A stretch of DNA of 39,874 nt from Clostridia bacterium (GCA_017453245.1 JAFTKM010000023.1:1-39874), one strand, 5' to 3'. Positions 31,776-39,821 are shown, counted from the stretch's first letter. Numbers and translations: made by a program. Notes: generated from the sequence alone by a model not told the origin.

Positions 31776-33566
31776 TTACTTTGCAAGTCTTGCCTCAAGA
31801 GCAGCAAGCTCGTCGTAAAGCTCAGCGGGAACTCTGTCGCCAACCTGCTTGTAGAAGTCGTGAATGCCCTTGCAGTCCTCAAGCCAAAGCTCGTTATCAA
31901 CGGAAAGAAGATCAGCGAGAGTCTCCTTGGTGATGTCAAGGCCTTCAAGCTCGATGTCATCAACGTTGGGAACGTAACCGATAGGAGTCTCAACAGCGCC
32001 TACCTTACCGTCGCAGCGAGCAAGGATCCACATAAGAACACGCATATTGTCGCCGAAGCCGGGCCAGATGAAGTGACCCTCGTCATCGGTTCTGAACCAG
32101 TTAACGTGGAAGATCTTAGGAGCGTTGGTAAGAACCTTACCCATATTGAGCCAGTGCTGCCAGTAGTCACCCATATCGTAGCCTACGAAGGGACGCATAG
32201 CCATAGGATCGCGACGAACTACGCCGACTGCACCTGCAGCTGCTGCGGTAGTCTCGGAAGCCATGATGGAACCAACGAAGGTACCGTGCTGCCAGCTTGT
32301 AGACTGATATACGAGGGGAGCGGTCTTTGCACGACGGCCGCCGAATACGATCGCGGAGATCGGAACGCCTGCGGGATCGTTGAACTTATCGGAGAGACAA
32401 GGACAGTTAGCGGCCATAGCGGTGAATCTGGAGTTGGGATGCGCACCGGAGGTGTTAACCTTATCCTTCTTGTCATACTTGGTGTAATCCCACTTCTCAC
32501 CCTTCCAGTTAAGAGCGTTCTTGGGAGGATTATCATTGAGACCTTCCCACCAGATGGTGTTGTCATCAAGGTTGTGACAAACGTTGGTGAAGATGGTATC
32601 CTTCATAGCGGTGTGAAGAGCGTTGGGGTTGGAGTGCTCGTTGGTACCGGGAGCAACGCCGAAGAAGCCGTTCTCGGGGTTAACTGCCCAAAGTCCGCCG
32701 TCCTTAACACGGAGCCAAGCAATATCGTCACCTACGCACCAGGTCTTATAGCCCTTGTTCTTGTAGATTGCGGGAGGAATAAGCATTGCAAGGTTAGTCT
32801 TACCGCAAGCAGAGGGGAATGCAGCACTTATGTACTTAACCTCTCCCTCGGGATTCTCGATACCGAGAATGAGCATATGCTCTGCCATCCAGCCTTCCTT
32901 TCTACCAAGGTAGGAGGCTATACGGAGAGCGAAGCACTTCTTACCGAGAAGAACGTTTCCGCCGTAACCGGAGTTAACAGACCAGATGGTGTTGTCCTCG
33001 GGGAAATGACAGATGTATCTCTTCTCCTGATCGATGTCTGCGCGAGCGTGAAGACCCTTGATGAAGTCAGCGCTGTCGCCGAGAGCCTCAAGAACGTTGG
33101 TGCCTACTCTGGTCATGATGATCATGTTAAGTACAACGTAGATGGAGTCGGTGAGCTCGATACCGTACTTAGCGAAGTCGGAGCCTACTACGGACATGGA
33201 GTAAGGAATAACGTACATGGGCTTGTTCTTGTAAGAGCCCTTGTAAAGCTTGGAAAGCTTCTCGTAGCACTCCTTGGGATCCATCCAGTTGTTAATGTTA
33301 CCCGCATCCTCCTTCTTGGAAGTACAGATGAAGGTTCTGTCCTCAACTCTTGCAACGTCGTTGATAGCAGTTCTGTGAAGGTAGCAGTTAGGATAGAGAT
33401 CCTGGTTAAGCTTTACAAGCTCACCAAGCTCGCACGCTTCCTTACGAAGAGCCTCAGTCTGCTCCAGGGAGCCGTCGATAAGAATGATCTCAGAGGGGTT
33501 AACGAGGTCTGCCATCTCAGCAATCCACTCGTTTACAAACTTGTTGTTGGTAACGTTTGCGTTCAT
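31776..33566 (-). CDS. pckG: Phosphoenolpyruvate carboxykinase (GTP)
   Basis: A 596-residue cytosolic enzyme interconverting oxaloacetate and PEP using GTP/GDP. The P-loop-like kinase-1a motif with its hyper-reactive Cys is F-P-S-A-C-G-K-T-N (250-258). The G-G-R-R region, D-D-I-A-W and N-P-E-N-G-F-F-G-V-A-P-G are typical of GTP-type PEPCK rather than the ATP-type. In anaerobes it often runs toward oxaloacetate, feeding succinate or aspartate. AAGGAG precedes the ATG. Single-gene unit, divergent from spo0A, with related motifs over both promoters. Confidence 0.96.
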   Translation of the reverse strand: MNANVTNNKFVNEWIAEMADLVNPSEIILIDGSLEQTEALRKEACELGELVKLNQDLYPNCYLHRTAINDVARVEDRTFICTSKKEDAGNINNWMDPKECYEKLSKLYKGSYKNKPMYVIPYSMSVVGSDFAKYGIELTDSIYVVLNMIIMTRVGTNVLEALGDSADFIKGLHARADIDQEKRYICHFPEDNTIWSVNSGYGGNVLLGKKCFALRIASYLGRKEGWMAEHMLILGIENPEGEVKYISAAFPSACGKTNLAMLIPPAIYKNKGYKTWCVGDDIAWLRVKDGGLWAVNPENGFFGVAPGTNEHSNPNALHTAMKDTIFTNVCHNLDDNTIWWEGLNDNPPKNALNWKGEKWDYTKYDKKDKVNTSGAHPNSRFTAMAANCPCLSDKFNDPAGVPISAIVFGGRRAKTAPLVYQSTSWQHGTFVGSIMASETTAAAAGAVGVVRRDPMAMRPFVGYDMGDYWQHWLNMGKVLTNAPKIFHVNWFRTDDEGHFIWPGFGDNMRVLMWILARCDGKVGAVETPIGYVPNVDDIELEGLDITKETLADLLSVDNELWLEDCKGIHDFYKQVGDRVPAELYDELAALEARLAK

Positions 33567-33604
33567 GGTTTATCTCCTTAAATTTATTTAATAATCGTCA
33601 TAAA

Positions 33605-33840
33605 TGGTAAATTGCCAATCTACCACAACTACATTATATCATAATAAAAAAAGCTTTGCAACAGATTTTCAAAAAATAAAATGCAAACTTTGTTAAAAAA
33701 TTATTAAACGCTGCTTGTCGTTTATTGTAAAATGCTGTTGAACCGTATTGCGAATTGGTAAATTTTACCATTTTTAGTGTTTTAACTTTGTCAATTTTTT
33801 CGCTATATTCAGTCTTGATTTTATGTGGTAAATTGTGGTA
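33605..33840. promoter_or_regulatory. Recurring TGGTAAATTG-like motifs between pckG and spo0A
   Basis: TGGTAAATTG occurs exactly at 33605-33614 and 33825-33834. TGGTAAATTT, part of the perfect inverted repeat GGTAAA-T-TTTACC (33757-33769), lies between them. TGTGGTA also occurs on the minus strand at 33621-33627, over the pckG transcription start, and on the plus strand at 33824-33830 and 33834-33840, inside the spo0A promoter. The arrangement suggests operators of one regulator acting on both genes. The regulator is unknown. Confidence 0.5.
33633..33661 (-). promoter_or_regulatory. SigmaA promoter of pckG
   Basis: Minus-strand TTGCAA (33656-33661) and TATAAT (33633-33638) with a 17-bp spacer. 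The leader before the pckG start is about 60 nt. Confidence 0.78.
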
Positions 33841-33844
33841 AAAT
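33815..33844 (+). promoter_or_regulatory. Probable SigmaA promoter of spo0A
   Basis: TTGATT (33815-33820) and TAAAAT (33839-33844) with an 18-bp spacer, overlapped by two TGTGGTA motifs. No good SigmaH promoter or perfect 0A box was seen in the 340 bp upstream. Confidence 0.65.
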
Positions 33845-33904
33845 GTTGTTGTATTTGGGAATTTCCATTTTTTACAAATTTCAAATCAAAAAAAGGAGCT
33901 AACA

Positions 33905-34684
33905 ATGGAACAAACAGCAAAAATCCTGATCTGCTCGGAAAACAACGAGGAAAGGAAAAGGATCATCGAAGCATTGGCAAAGGGCGGATACCGCAACGCT
34001 GACGAGTGTATGACGGGCGACAGAGCCATTTCCCTGCTTTCGGACGGATCGTACGATATCGTCATAACCGATCTCTGGCTTAGCGGTCTTGACGGAATAG
34101 GAATTATCAGAAACGCATCGGGACTCGGACTAAAGAAAAAGCCCGCCTTCGTGTTGATGTCACCCATAAATAAGCAGAATATACTTATGGAGGCATCCAT
34201 GGCGGGAGCGGATATTTGTCTTCTTAAGCCTATTGATTTTCTTTCTCTCAGAGCGCATATTGATACGCTCGTTAAATTGCGCGCGGGAGAGAAGGGCTCG
34301 AGCTACGAGAAGCTCTCCGACCTGCCGGATATGGAGGCTCAGGTAACAAAGATCATACATCAGATAGGCGTGCCTGCGCATATAAAGGGATATCAGTATC
34401 TAAGATGCGCGATACTTATGGCGATAGATGACGAGGAGGTCATCAATTCCGTGACGAAGGTGCTCTACCCCTCTGTTGCCAAGAAATACCAGACAACGAC
34501 CTCAAGAGTCGAAAGAGCGATAAGGCACGCGATAGAGGTAGCCTGGGACAGAGGTGACGTGGACACGCTCAACTCCTATTTCGGCTACACAATACAAAAC
34601 AGCCGTGGCAAGCCCACAAATTCAGAGTTCATCGCTATGATAGCGGACAACCTTCGTCTGAAGTACAGGTACACGACTGTTTAA
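33905..34684 (+). CDS. spo0A: Sporulation master response regulator Spo0A
   Basis: A 259-residue protein: receiver domain (about 5-125) plus the Spo0A-specific DNA-binding domain. The recognition helix [16 protein letters not shown] and the C-terminal [13 protein letters not shown] are close to identical to Bacillus. The phospho-acceptor Asp56 (V-I-T-D-L-W) and the Lys in L-K-P-I-D are present. The Mg-binding acidic pair, normally D-D-N, reads S11-E12-N13, and the switch Thr is Ser. Spo0A~P commits cells to sporulation. AAAGGAG precedes the ATG. Convergent with recR, only 14 bp apart. Confidence 0.96.
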   Translation: MEQTAKILICSENNEERKRIIEALAKGGYRNADECMTGDRAISLLSDGSYDIVITDLWLSGLDGIGIIRNASGLGLKKKPAFVLMSPINKQNILMEASMAGADICLLKPIDFLSLRAHIDTLVKLRAGEKGSSYEKLSDLPDMEAQVTKIIHQIGVPAHIKGYQYLRCAILMAIDDEEVINSVTKVLYPSVAKKYQTTTSRVERAIRHAIEVAWDRGDVDTLNSYFGYTIQNSRGKPTNSEFIAMIADNLRLKYRYTTV

Positions 34685-34698
34685 AGTAAAATATTGAA

Positions 34699-35322
34699 TT
34701 ATTTCTCGGTACGGTTATTACCGAAGAATCTTCTGCCCTCCATAGCACGAAGGAGGGTGATCTCATCGGCATACTCTATATCCGCGCCGACGGGAATACC
34801 GTAGGCAAGCCTTGAGACCTCTACGGGATACTTCTCAAGAAGTCTTGCGATATATGCGGCGGTCGTATCTCCCTTGGGGGTGGGGTTGGTGGCGATAATG
34901 ACCTCGCTGACTCCGCCCTCCTCTACTCTCGCGACCAGCTCCTTTACGGTAAGGTCCTCGTGAGTGACGTTATCAAGGGGAGAAAGAGCTCCGCCGAGAA
35001 CGTGATAGGTACCGCGATAGCCGCGCACCTTCTCCATAGTCATAACGTCCTTGGCATCCTCTACCACGCAAATAACCGACTTATCTCTATCGGGCGATGA
35101 GCAGATGTCACACGAATCCTCGTCTGAGGAAAGGCCGTGACATATCGGGCATTTATATACGTCGCGCTTGACACCGATTATCGCATCCGCGAAGCGAGAC
35201 GCCTCGCTCTCGGAAAGGTTAAGCACGGCGAAGGCATATCTTGCCGCAGTCTTGGCGCCGACACCGGGAATTTTTCTGAATTCCTCGATAAGTCTTTGTA
35301 TAGGTAAAATATACTCGGCCAT
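34699..35322 (-). CDS. recR: Recombination protein RecR
   Basis: A 207-residue protein. The N-terminal helix-hairpin-helix region (K-I-P-G-V-G-A-K-T-A) is followed by a four-Cys zinc site at C58, C61, C71 and C74, then a Toprim domain (V-V-E-D-A-K-D near 87). The Walker-B-like end of the family follows. With RecO (also in this window) it loads RecA on SSB-coated DNA. Last gene of dnaX-ybaB-recR. Confidence 0.96.
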   Translation of the reverse strand: MAEYILPIQRLIEEFRKIPGVGAKTAARYAFAVLNLSESEASRFADAIIGVKRDVYKCPICHGLSSDEDSCDICSSPDRDKSVICVVEDAKDVMTMEKVRGYRGTYHVLGGALSPLDNVTHEDLTVKELVARVEEGGVSEVIIATNPTPKGDTTAAYIARLLEKYPVEVSRLAYGIPVGADIEYADEITLLRAMEGRRFFGNNRTEK

Positions 35323-35326
35323 ATTA

Positions 35327-35677
35327 TCAGAACATACCGGGCATTCCGGGGATATTCATACCGCCGGTAAGCTTGGACATTTCCGCAGCCGCATCTTCCT
35401 CAACCTTCTTGATAGCCTCGTTTACACCTGCTACGATAAGGTCCTCAAGGGTCTCGATATCGTCGGGATCTACTATCTCCTCGGCAAGCTTTACGGAAAG
35501 GACTTCCTTCTTGCCGTTGATCTTTACGTTAACTACTCCGCCGCCTGCGGCAACCTCGTACTCGCGAGCCTCAAGCTCTGCCTGCTTTGCGGCCATATCC
35601 TCCTGCATTTTCTGTGCCTGCTTAAGCATGGACTGCATATTTCCGCCGCCCATTCCCTGAGGAATTCTAACTTTCAT
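35327..35677 (-). CDS. ybaB: YbaB/EbfC-family nucleoid-associated protein
   Basis: A 116-residue protein with the YbaB pattern: an N-terminal Met/Gln-rich helix (M-L-K-Q-A-Q-K-M-Q-E-D), then the G-G-G-V-V-N-V-K-I-N-G-K sheet and a helical C-terminus. Forms a tweezer-like dimer that binds DNA without strong sequence specificity. It lies between dnaX and recR (4 bp), the universal order. Confidence 0.94.
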   Translation of the reverse strand: MKVRIPQGMGGGNMQSMLKQAQKMQEDMAAKQAELEAREYEVAAGGGVVNVKINGKKEVLSVKLAEEIVDPDDIETLEDLIVAGVNEAIKKVEEDAAAEMSKLTGGMNIPGMPGMF

Positions 35678-35706
35678 TTTTTTCTCTCTTTCTATCTTAG
35701 ATAAAT

Positions 35707-37347
35707 TTAAAACAAGGTTTGCATAGAGCCGATATTGTTCTCTATCTCATCGGAGAAGTCACCGATAGACGAGGTATCAAGAGGCTCGATATTTACTCTT
35801 ATCTGTTCCGGGGGCAGATTCTCCTTTTCGGCAAGGATACCGCGAAGAATGGAGAGGTCTGCATCACTTCCCGCAAGCTTCTTAGCAAAGAAGGAATTCA
35901 TTCTGATAAGGAAGGTTCCGTCGGGCTTTTTGTATGCCTGGGACTTGATAAACTGCACGGAGAGCGAGGTCTTGAGCTCGCCTATTCTTTCCACCACGTA
36001 AGGCCATCTTTCATACTTTACAGGCTTGGACTCGACCGTTGCTTTTGGCGTTTCTGCCTTATCTTTTATATCATTTTTAAGAGTTTCTTCCGTTTTATCT
36101 TCAGGTTTTTCCTCGATTATCTTCACGGTGGGAAGAACCTTTACGTTGGTCTCGTCATTGACGATTTTGTTAGTAGTACCGATGCCGAGCTTCATCATAG
36201 AGAGCTCTCTTTCAAGCTCGTCGACACGGAGCGCGAGCGACTCGGGAGAGAACGACGATTTAGCGTCGCACATACGGGTGAGCGCGATTTCCGCGATAGA
36301 ACGCTTGGAATTAAAAGCCCTCTGCATATCCGCCATAGCGCCCTCAAGAAGTGATACGTGATACGCAAGACGCGCGGGGGTAAACTCCCCTGCAAGCTTT
36401 ACAAGCGACTCATACTCAACCTCGGTAAGATCGAGATAATCCTTAGCGCGCTCGGTATTCTTAACCACCATTATATCTCTGTAGGAATCTATGATCTCCT
36501 GCCAGAATACCGAGATATCCGCGCTGTTCATTACAACCTCGTTTACAGTAGCGTAGACGGAGGTGTAATCCTGCTTGAGTATAGCTTCAATAAGCTTATA
36601 TGAGCTGTCTCTGTTGCCGGAGCCGACGGTCTCAAAGACGAGTCTTTCGTCCACCGTCTTGCGCGAGCCTGCGCAAAGCTCGAGAAGGCTGACCGCGTCA
36701 CGCATACCGCCTCTTGACACTCTGGCTATAACTCTTGCGCCGTCGTCGGTGAGCGAGATATTCTCGTGGGAGGCAATGTGCTTAAGTCTCGCCATAATAT
36801 TCTCTGAGGATATTCTTCTGAAATCGAAGCGCTGACACCTCGAGACTATCGTGGTGGGAAGCTTGTGGAATTCGGTCGTAGCAAGTATAAATACGACGTA
36901 TGACGGAGGCTCCTCAAGAGTCTTGAGAAGCGCGTTAAACGCAGAGCCCGACATCATATGAACCTCGTCTATGATATAAACGCGGTACTTGAGAAGCGCG
37001 GGAGTGAAGGCAATCTCGTCCTTCATATCTCTTACGTTATCAACGCCGTTGTTGCTCGCGGCGTCCATCTCGATCACGTCTGTGGCGATGCCCGCATCGA
37101 TACTGCGGCAGGCCTCGCACTCGTTACAGGGGTTGCCGCCTCTCGGATTAAGACAGTTTACTGCCTTTGCAAGTATCTTGGCGCAGGTAGTCTTACCCGT
37201 TCCGCGCGAACCGCAGAAAAGATAAGCGTGTGAGAGCTTATTGTTAGCTACCTCGTATTTAAGAATATCAGTTATCGCATCCTGGCCCGAAACGTCGTCA
37301 AAATCGACCGGACGCCATTTGCGGTATAAAGCTCTGTAATCCGACAT
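35707..37347 (-). CDS. dnaX: DNA polymerase III subunit gamma/tau
   Basis: A 546-residue clamp-loader ATPase. Walker A G-S-R-G-T-G-K-T-T is at 46-54. The zinc module Cys are at 65, 74, 77 and 80. Walker B reads I-I-D-E-V-H-M, and the sensor/SRC region is I-V-S-R-C-Q-R-F. A variable Lys/Glu-rich linker (about 375-435) leads to the C-terminal tau-type domain that contacts the polymerase. The frame is open for 14 codons further upstream, but the ATG at 37345-37347 has GGAGG at ideal spacing. SRP RNA and its terminator lie upstream. Confidence 0.96.
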   Translation of the reverse strand: MSDYRALYRKWRPVDFDDVSGQDAITDILKYEVANNKLSHAYLFCGSRGTGKTTCAKILAKAVNCLNPRGGNPCNECEACRSIDAGIATDVIEMDAASNNGVDNVRDMKDEIAFTPALLKYRVYIIDEVHMMSGSAFNALLKTLEEPPSYVVFILATTEFHKLPTTIVSRCQRFDFRRISSENIMARLKHIASHENISLTDDGARVIARVSRGGMRDAVSLLELCAGSRKTVDERLVFETVGSGNRDSSYKLIEAILKQDYTSVYATVNEVVMNSADISVFWQEIIDSYRDIMVVKNTERAKDYLDLTEVEYESLVKLAGEFTPARLAYHVSLLEGAMADMQRAFNSKRSIAEIALTRMCDAKSSFSPESLALRVDELERELSMMKLGIGTTNKIVNDETNVKVLPTVKIIEEKPEDKTEETLKNDIKDKAETPKATVESKPVKYERWPYVVERIGELKTSLSVQFIKSQAYKKPDGTFLIRMNSFFAKKLAGSDADLSILRGILAEKENLPPEQIRVNIEPLDTSSIGDFSDEIENNIGSMQTLF

Positions 37348-37358
37348 ACAACCTCCTA

Positions 37359-37408
37359 TAAAAATAAAAAGCACGCAGCGATACACCATAGGTCCGCATA
37401 CGCGCTTT
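37359..37408 (-). terminator. Terminator of the SRP RNA gene
   Basis: On the minus strand AAAGCGCG and the downstream CGTGCTTT form a stem with one G-T pair and further pairing inside (ATGCG with CGC/GCG), followed by TTTTTATTTTT. It sits just before the dnaX ribosome binding site. Confidence 0.78.
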
Positions 37409-37413
37409 ATTCG

Positions 37414-37711
37414 ATGCGTCGGAAAGAGCCATACACCCTAACTTCGAAAATCCCCCTACATACGGTAACCGCCACCTCTACTCCGAACAGGCTCCCTCGC
37501 GGCACACCCGATAAACCGCTTAATGCTGCTTGGTTCCCCACCTGACATGGTTCACAGCCTCGAGTTGCGCAAGACCCATTCTTCAACATAGAAAATGACG
37601 GTGCAGACTACACAGGACGAGCCCTCAGAAAGGGAATGAACCCCTGCTATAGCGGATTTCAGGTACAAGGTACCGCTACCACCCCGGCTGGTATGACTCC
37701 ATCCGACGCAC
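37414..37711 (-). ncRNA. ffs: Signal recognition particle RNA, long (Bacillus scRNA) type
   Basis: About 298 nt. The ends pair (TGCGTCGGA with TCCGACGCA). The apical domain IV shows the conserved Ffh-binding loops ATGTCAGGTGGGGAACC and AAGCAGC (compare TCAGGTCCGGAAGGAAGCAGC). The extra length corresponds to an Alu-like domain as in B. subtilis. It lies upstream of dnaX as in Firmicutes generally, with its own promoter. Its protein partner Ffh is encoded at 3091-4422. End positions are estimated from the closing stem. Confidence 0.93.
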
Positions 37712-37746
37712 CGATAAATATTTATTAGACCTTTACAGTCTTTAAG

Positions 37747-37775
37747 ATTATATCACATATATTTTAAAAAATCAA
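37747..37775 (-). promoter_or_regulatory. SigmaA promoter of the SRP RNA gene
   Basis: Minus-strand TTGATT (37770-37775) and TATAAT (37747-37752), 17-bp spacer, roughly 35 bp before the predicted mature 5' end. Confidence 0.88.
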
Positions 37776-37828
37776 TAGCTTTCATAGATTTTTTACCGAC
37801 AAATTACGCGCAAGGACGTGGAAAAAGC

Positions 37829-38545
37829 TTAAATAACGTAGCCTCCGCTCACGTTAAGCACCTCACCGGTCACGAAGGACGCCTTTTCACTCGCGAGGAA
37901 CAAAGCCGCCTCGGCAACATCGGAGGGCTCGCCGATACGCATAAGGGGAGTATCGCCTAGGAGCGCTTCCCTATCCTCTTCGCTGAGTGCCGCGTTCATA
38001 TCGGTGTTGATAACACCGGGAGCGATAGCGTTGACGGTAATACCCGAGGGGCCGAGCTCCTTGGCAAGAGCCTTGGTCATACCGATAAGAGCTGCCTTGG
38101 TCGCGGAGTAATGCACCTCGCAAGACGAGCCGACAAGTCCCCACATAGAGGTGATATTGATTATTCTACCCGATTTTCTCTTAAGCATATCGGGAATTAC
38201 TCCTCTGGAGTAAAGGAAGGCTCCGGTGAGATTCACCGCAAGCATATTATTCCACTCGTCAAGCGTAATATCCGTAAAAAGCGAGAAGGAGGATATAGCC
38301 GCATTATTGACAAGGCAATCTATTCTGCCATAGACGGAAAGAGTCCTCTCAACAGCAGATAAAACGTCCGCCTCTTTCGCGGAATCCGCCATAATGGCAA
38401 GCGCTCCCGTTTCCTTAGCGAGAGCCTCTGCCGCCTCGCGGCTTGATCTATATGTGAAGGCGACGTTATATCCGTTTTCCGAAAAAAGACGCACTATCTC
38501 GCGTCCTATTCCCCTTGAGCCGCCCGTTACAAGTACAGTTTTCAT
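37829..38545 (-). CDS. SDR-family NAD(P)-dependent oxidoreductase (FabG-like)
   Basis: A 238-residue classical short-chain dehydrogenase. The cofactor motif T-G-G-S-R-G-I-G is near residue 8, N-N-A-A near 84, and the catalytic Ser is in N-I-T-S-M, followed by Y-x3-K in H-Y-S-A-T-K. The C-terminal G-E-V-L-N-V-S-G-G-Y is typical of 3-oxoacyl-ACP reductases. No other fatty-acid gene is adjacent, so it may be a general ketoreductase. The ATG at 38543-38545 is preferred over one immediately before it because of spacing from GGAGAG. A longer upstream frame has no further support. Confidence 0.85.
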   Translation of the reverse strand: MKTVLVTGGSRGIGREIVRLFSENGYNVAFTYRSSREAAEALAKETGALAIMADSAKEADVLSAVERTLSVYGRIDCLVNNAAISSFSLFTDITLDEWNNMLAVNLTGAFLYSRGVIPDMLKRKSGRIINITSMWGLVGSSCEVHYSATKAALIGMTKALAKELGPSGITVNAIAPGVINTDMNAALSEEDREALLGDTPLMRIGEPSDVAEAALFLASEKASFVTGEVLNVSGGYVI

Positions 38546-38573
38546 CATTCTCTCCGAATAATTTAATGAATAT

Positions 38574-38602
38574 ATTATATACTTTTTTGCCTCCGATGTC
38601 AA
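38574..38602 (-). promoter_or_regulatory. SigmaA promoter of the SDR gene
   Basis: Minus-strand TTGACA (38597-38602) and TATAAT (38574-38579), 17-bp spacer, full consensus. It is back to back with the promoter at 38620-38648. Confidence 0.9.
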
Positions 38603-38619
38603 CTCATTTGCGCAAAGAC

Positions 38620-38648
38620 TTGAATTTTTCACACATCTTTGATATAAT
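38620..38648 (+). promoter_or_regulatory. SigmaA promoter of the response-regulator gene
   Basis: TTGAAT (38620-38625) and TATAAT (38643-38648), 17-bp spacer. The two divergent -35 boxes are separated by 17 bp, so one regulator bound between them could affect both. Confidence 0.88.
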
Positions 38649-38699
38649 AACGCGTGGCGCACCTCGATTGACACGGAGAATGACCGAAAGGAAATCATC

Positions 38700-39380
38700 A
38701 TGGTACTCATTATTGACTCAATGAAAAGAAAAGCGCAGGCGATAAGCGATATATTTTACTATATGGGCGTTTTGTCCTATGCCGCGACTCCGAGCGAGGC
38801 GCTGTCGGAAATATCAGGTCTTTACAGCGCGGTATTGGTGCTTAATCCGGAAAATCTGCCTGATGCGGAGAATTTCGTCGAAAGACTGCGCTCCTACGAT
38901 GCAAGAATCCCCATCTTTGCGATAACCGACGCTTCCCCGGAGCTTTATCCCGAGAGCATCTTTAACGGGAGCTACCCCGACTCGATATACTCCTCTACCC
39001 TCGTTGAGGAGATCGTAAAATACCAGATAAGGAGAAATCTCCCCTTAACGGCGCATTACCGACTCGCGGGTATCGATGCATCCTGCGATATGGAGCGCGT
39101 AACGGTATTTGACGAATCGATCGGCTTTACGAAAACGGAAACGATGATACTCCGCTATCTTATAAGCTCATATCCTATACCGCAAAGCGCGAAGGAAATA
39201 ATCAAATACTCCTTCAAGCCATCGAGGAAGCCAGAGATAACGAGTATAAGGACTCACGTTTCGGTTATGAACAGAAAATTCCGCGAGATAAGGGGCAAAA
39301 ATCTTTTCCTCAATATCCAAGGCAAGGGCTACGTCGTCTCAACACCCGAAATACTGAAATCGCTTTCCGAGGCTAATTAG
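38700..39380 (+). CDS. Atypical OmpR/PhoB-type response regulator (pseudo-receiver)
   Basis: A 226-residue protein: a receiver-like domain (1-115) followed by a winged-helix DNA-binding domain (about 135-222: T-K-T-E-T-M-I-L-R-Y-L..., S-I-R-T-H-V-S-V-M-N-R-K-F-R-E-I, then G-K-G-Y-V-V). The receiver is degenerate. Only one acidic residue remains at the usual Asp pair (V-L-I-I-D-S). The strand that should carry the phospho-acceptor reads L-V-L-N-P-E-N-L-P-D with no Asp in place, and no conserved Lys is seen. So it probably works without phosphorylation. An AAAGGA site precedes the ATG. No histidine kinase is adjacent. It lies directly upstream of sigK, separated by a terminator. Confidence 0.82.
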   Translation: MVLIIDSMKRKAQAISDIFYYMGVLSYAATPSEALSEISGLYSAVLVLNPENLPDAENFVERLRSYDARIPIFAITDASPELYPESIFNGSYPDSIYSSTLVEEIVKYQIRRNLPLTAHYRLAGIDASCDMERVTVFDESIGFTKTETMILRYLISSYPIPQSAKEIIKYSFKPSRKPEITSIRTHVSVMNRKFREIRGKNLFLNIQGKGYVVSTPEILKSLSEAN

Positions 39381-39386
39381 AAAATG

Positions 39387-39430
39387 AATGCATATCTGTC
39401 ATATAGGCGGATATGCATTTTCTTTTTTTT
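39387..39430 (+). terminator. Terminator of the response-regulator gene
   Basis: The stem AATGCATATC (39387-39396) / GATATGCATT (39410-39419) is followed by TTCTTTTTTTT, 6 bp after the stop codon. It separates this gene from sigK. Confidence 0.9.
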
Positions 39431-39479
39431 GCAAGAATATAATGTTTTACACCGACAAATAATACGTATTGGAGTAAGC

Positions 39480-39821
39480 ATGAGAGAATTATCTAAGATC
39501 CTATTGCGGTTTATAAGCCTTATTCTCGGTATCGAGCAATTTGAGAGCTTTCCGCCGCCGCTAAGCAAGGATGAGGAGGCAGCCGCGTTTGAAAAAATGA
39601 GGGCGGGAGATAAAAAAGCCAGAGAGATAATAATCGAGAGAAATCTGAGACTCGTATCGCATATTATCAGAAAATACTACTCGGCGTATCAATATCCCGA
39701 CGAGCTCTTAAGCATCGGAAGTCTCGGGCTGATAAAGGCAGTCGATTCCTTCAAGAGTGAGTACGGAACACGGTTTGCGACCTATGGAGCAAAGTGCGTA
39801 CAAAATGCTATCCTATCATAA
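39480..39821 (+). CDS. sigK: RNA polymerase sigma-K factor, 5' part only, interrupted
   Basis: Codes for 113 residues and then TAA. The N-terminus has a short hydrophobic pro-like segment (I-L-L-R-F-I-S-L-I-L-G, 7-17). F-P-P-P-L-S, N-L-R-L-V-S-H-I-I-R-K and D-E-L-L-S-I-G-S-L-G-L-I-K-A-V follow, all matching SigmaK regions 1.2-2.3. Homology stops after C-V-Q-N-A-I-L, where intact SigmaK reads C-I-E-N-E-I-L-M. Regions 2.4 to 4 are missing. This is the split point of sigK by skin elements in B. subtilis and C. difficile. The ATG at 39480 has TTGGAG upstream. An in-frame ATG 32 codons earlier lies inside the terminator and is not used. SigmaK drives late mother-cell genes. Confidence 0.9.
   Translation: MRELSKILLRFISLILGIEQFESFPPPLSKDEEAAAFEKMRAGDKKAREIIIERNLRLVSHIIRKYYSAYQYPDELLSIGSLGLIKAVDSFKSEYGTRFATYGAKCVQNAILS

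Noticed and set aside
31653-33581. A 642-codon open frame antisense to pckG
   Set aside because: It mirrors the whole pckG gene, has no family resemblance and no proper ribosome binding site. Long antisense frames are expected from this codon usage, and pckG is certain.
33712-33722. A 0A-box-like sequence (CTTGTCGTTT) upstream of spo0A
   Set aside because: It lacks the AA after TTGTCG expected of a 0A box. A single partial match is not enough to claim autoregulation.
35707-37347. Programmed frameshifting in dnaX to make gamma
   Set aside because: No convincing A-rich slippery heptamer with a downstream hairpin was found in the linker region.
37348-37389. A 14-residue N-terminal extension of dnaX
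   Set aside because: It would start inside the SRP RNA terminator. The chosen ATG has an ideal GGAGG.
39438-39468. A possible SigmaE promoter before sigK (GAATATAAT ... AATACGTAT)
   Set aside because: The -10 match is poor and the spacing is too long to call.
39384-39479. An upstream ATG giving sigK a 32-residue longer N-terminus
   Set aside because: It lies inside the terminator hairpin of the preceding gene and lacks a ribosome binding site, while the ATG at 39480 has TTGGAG at good spacing.
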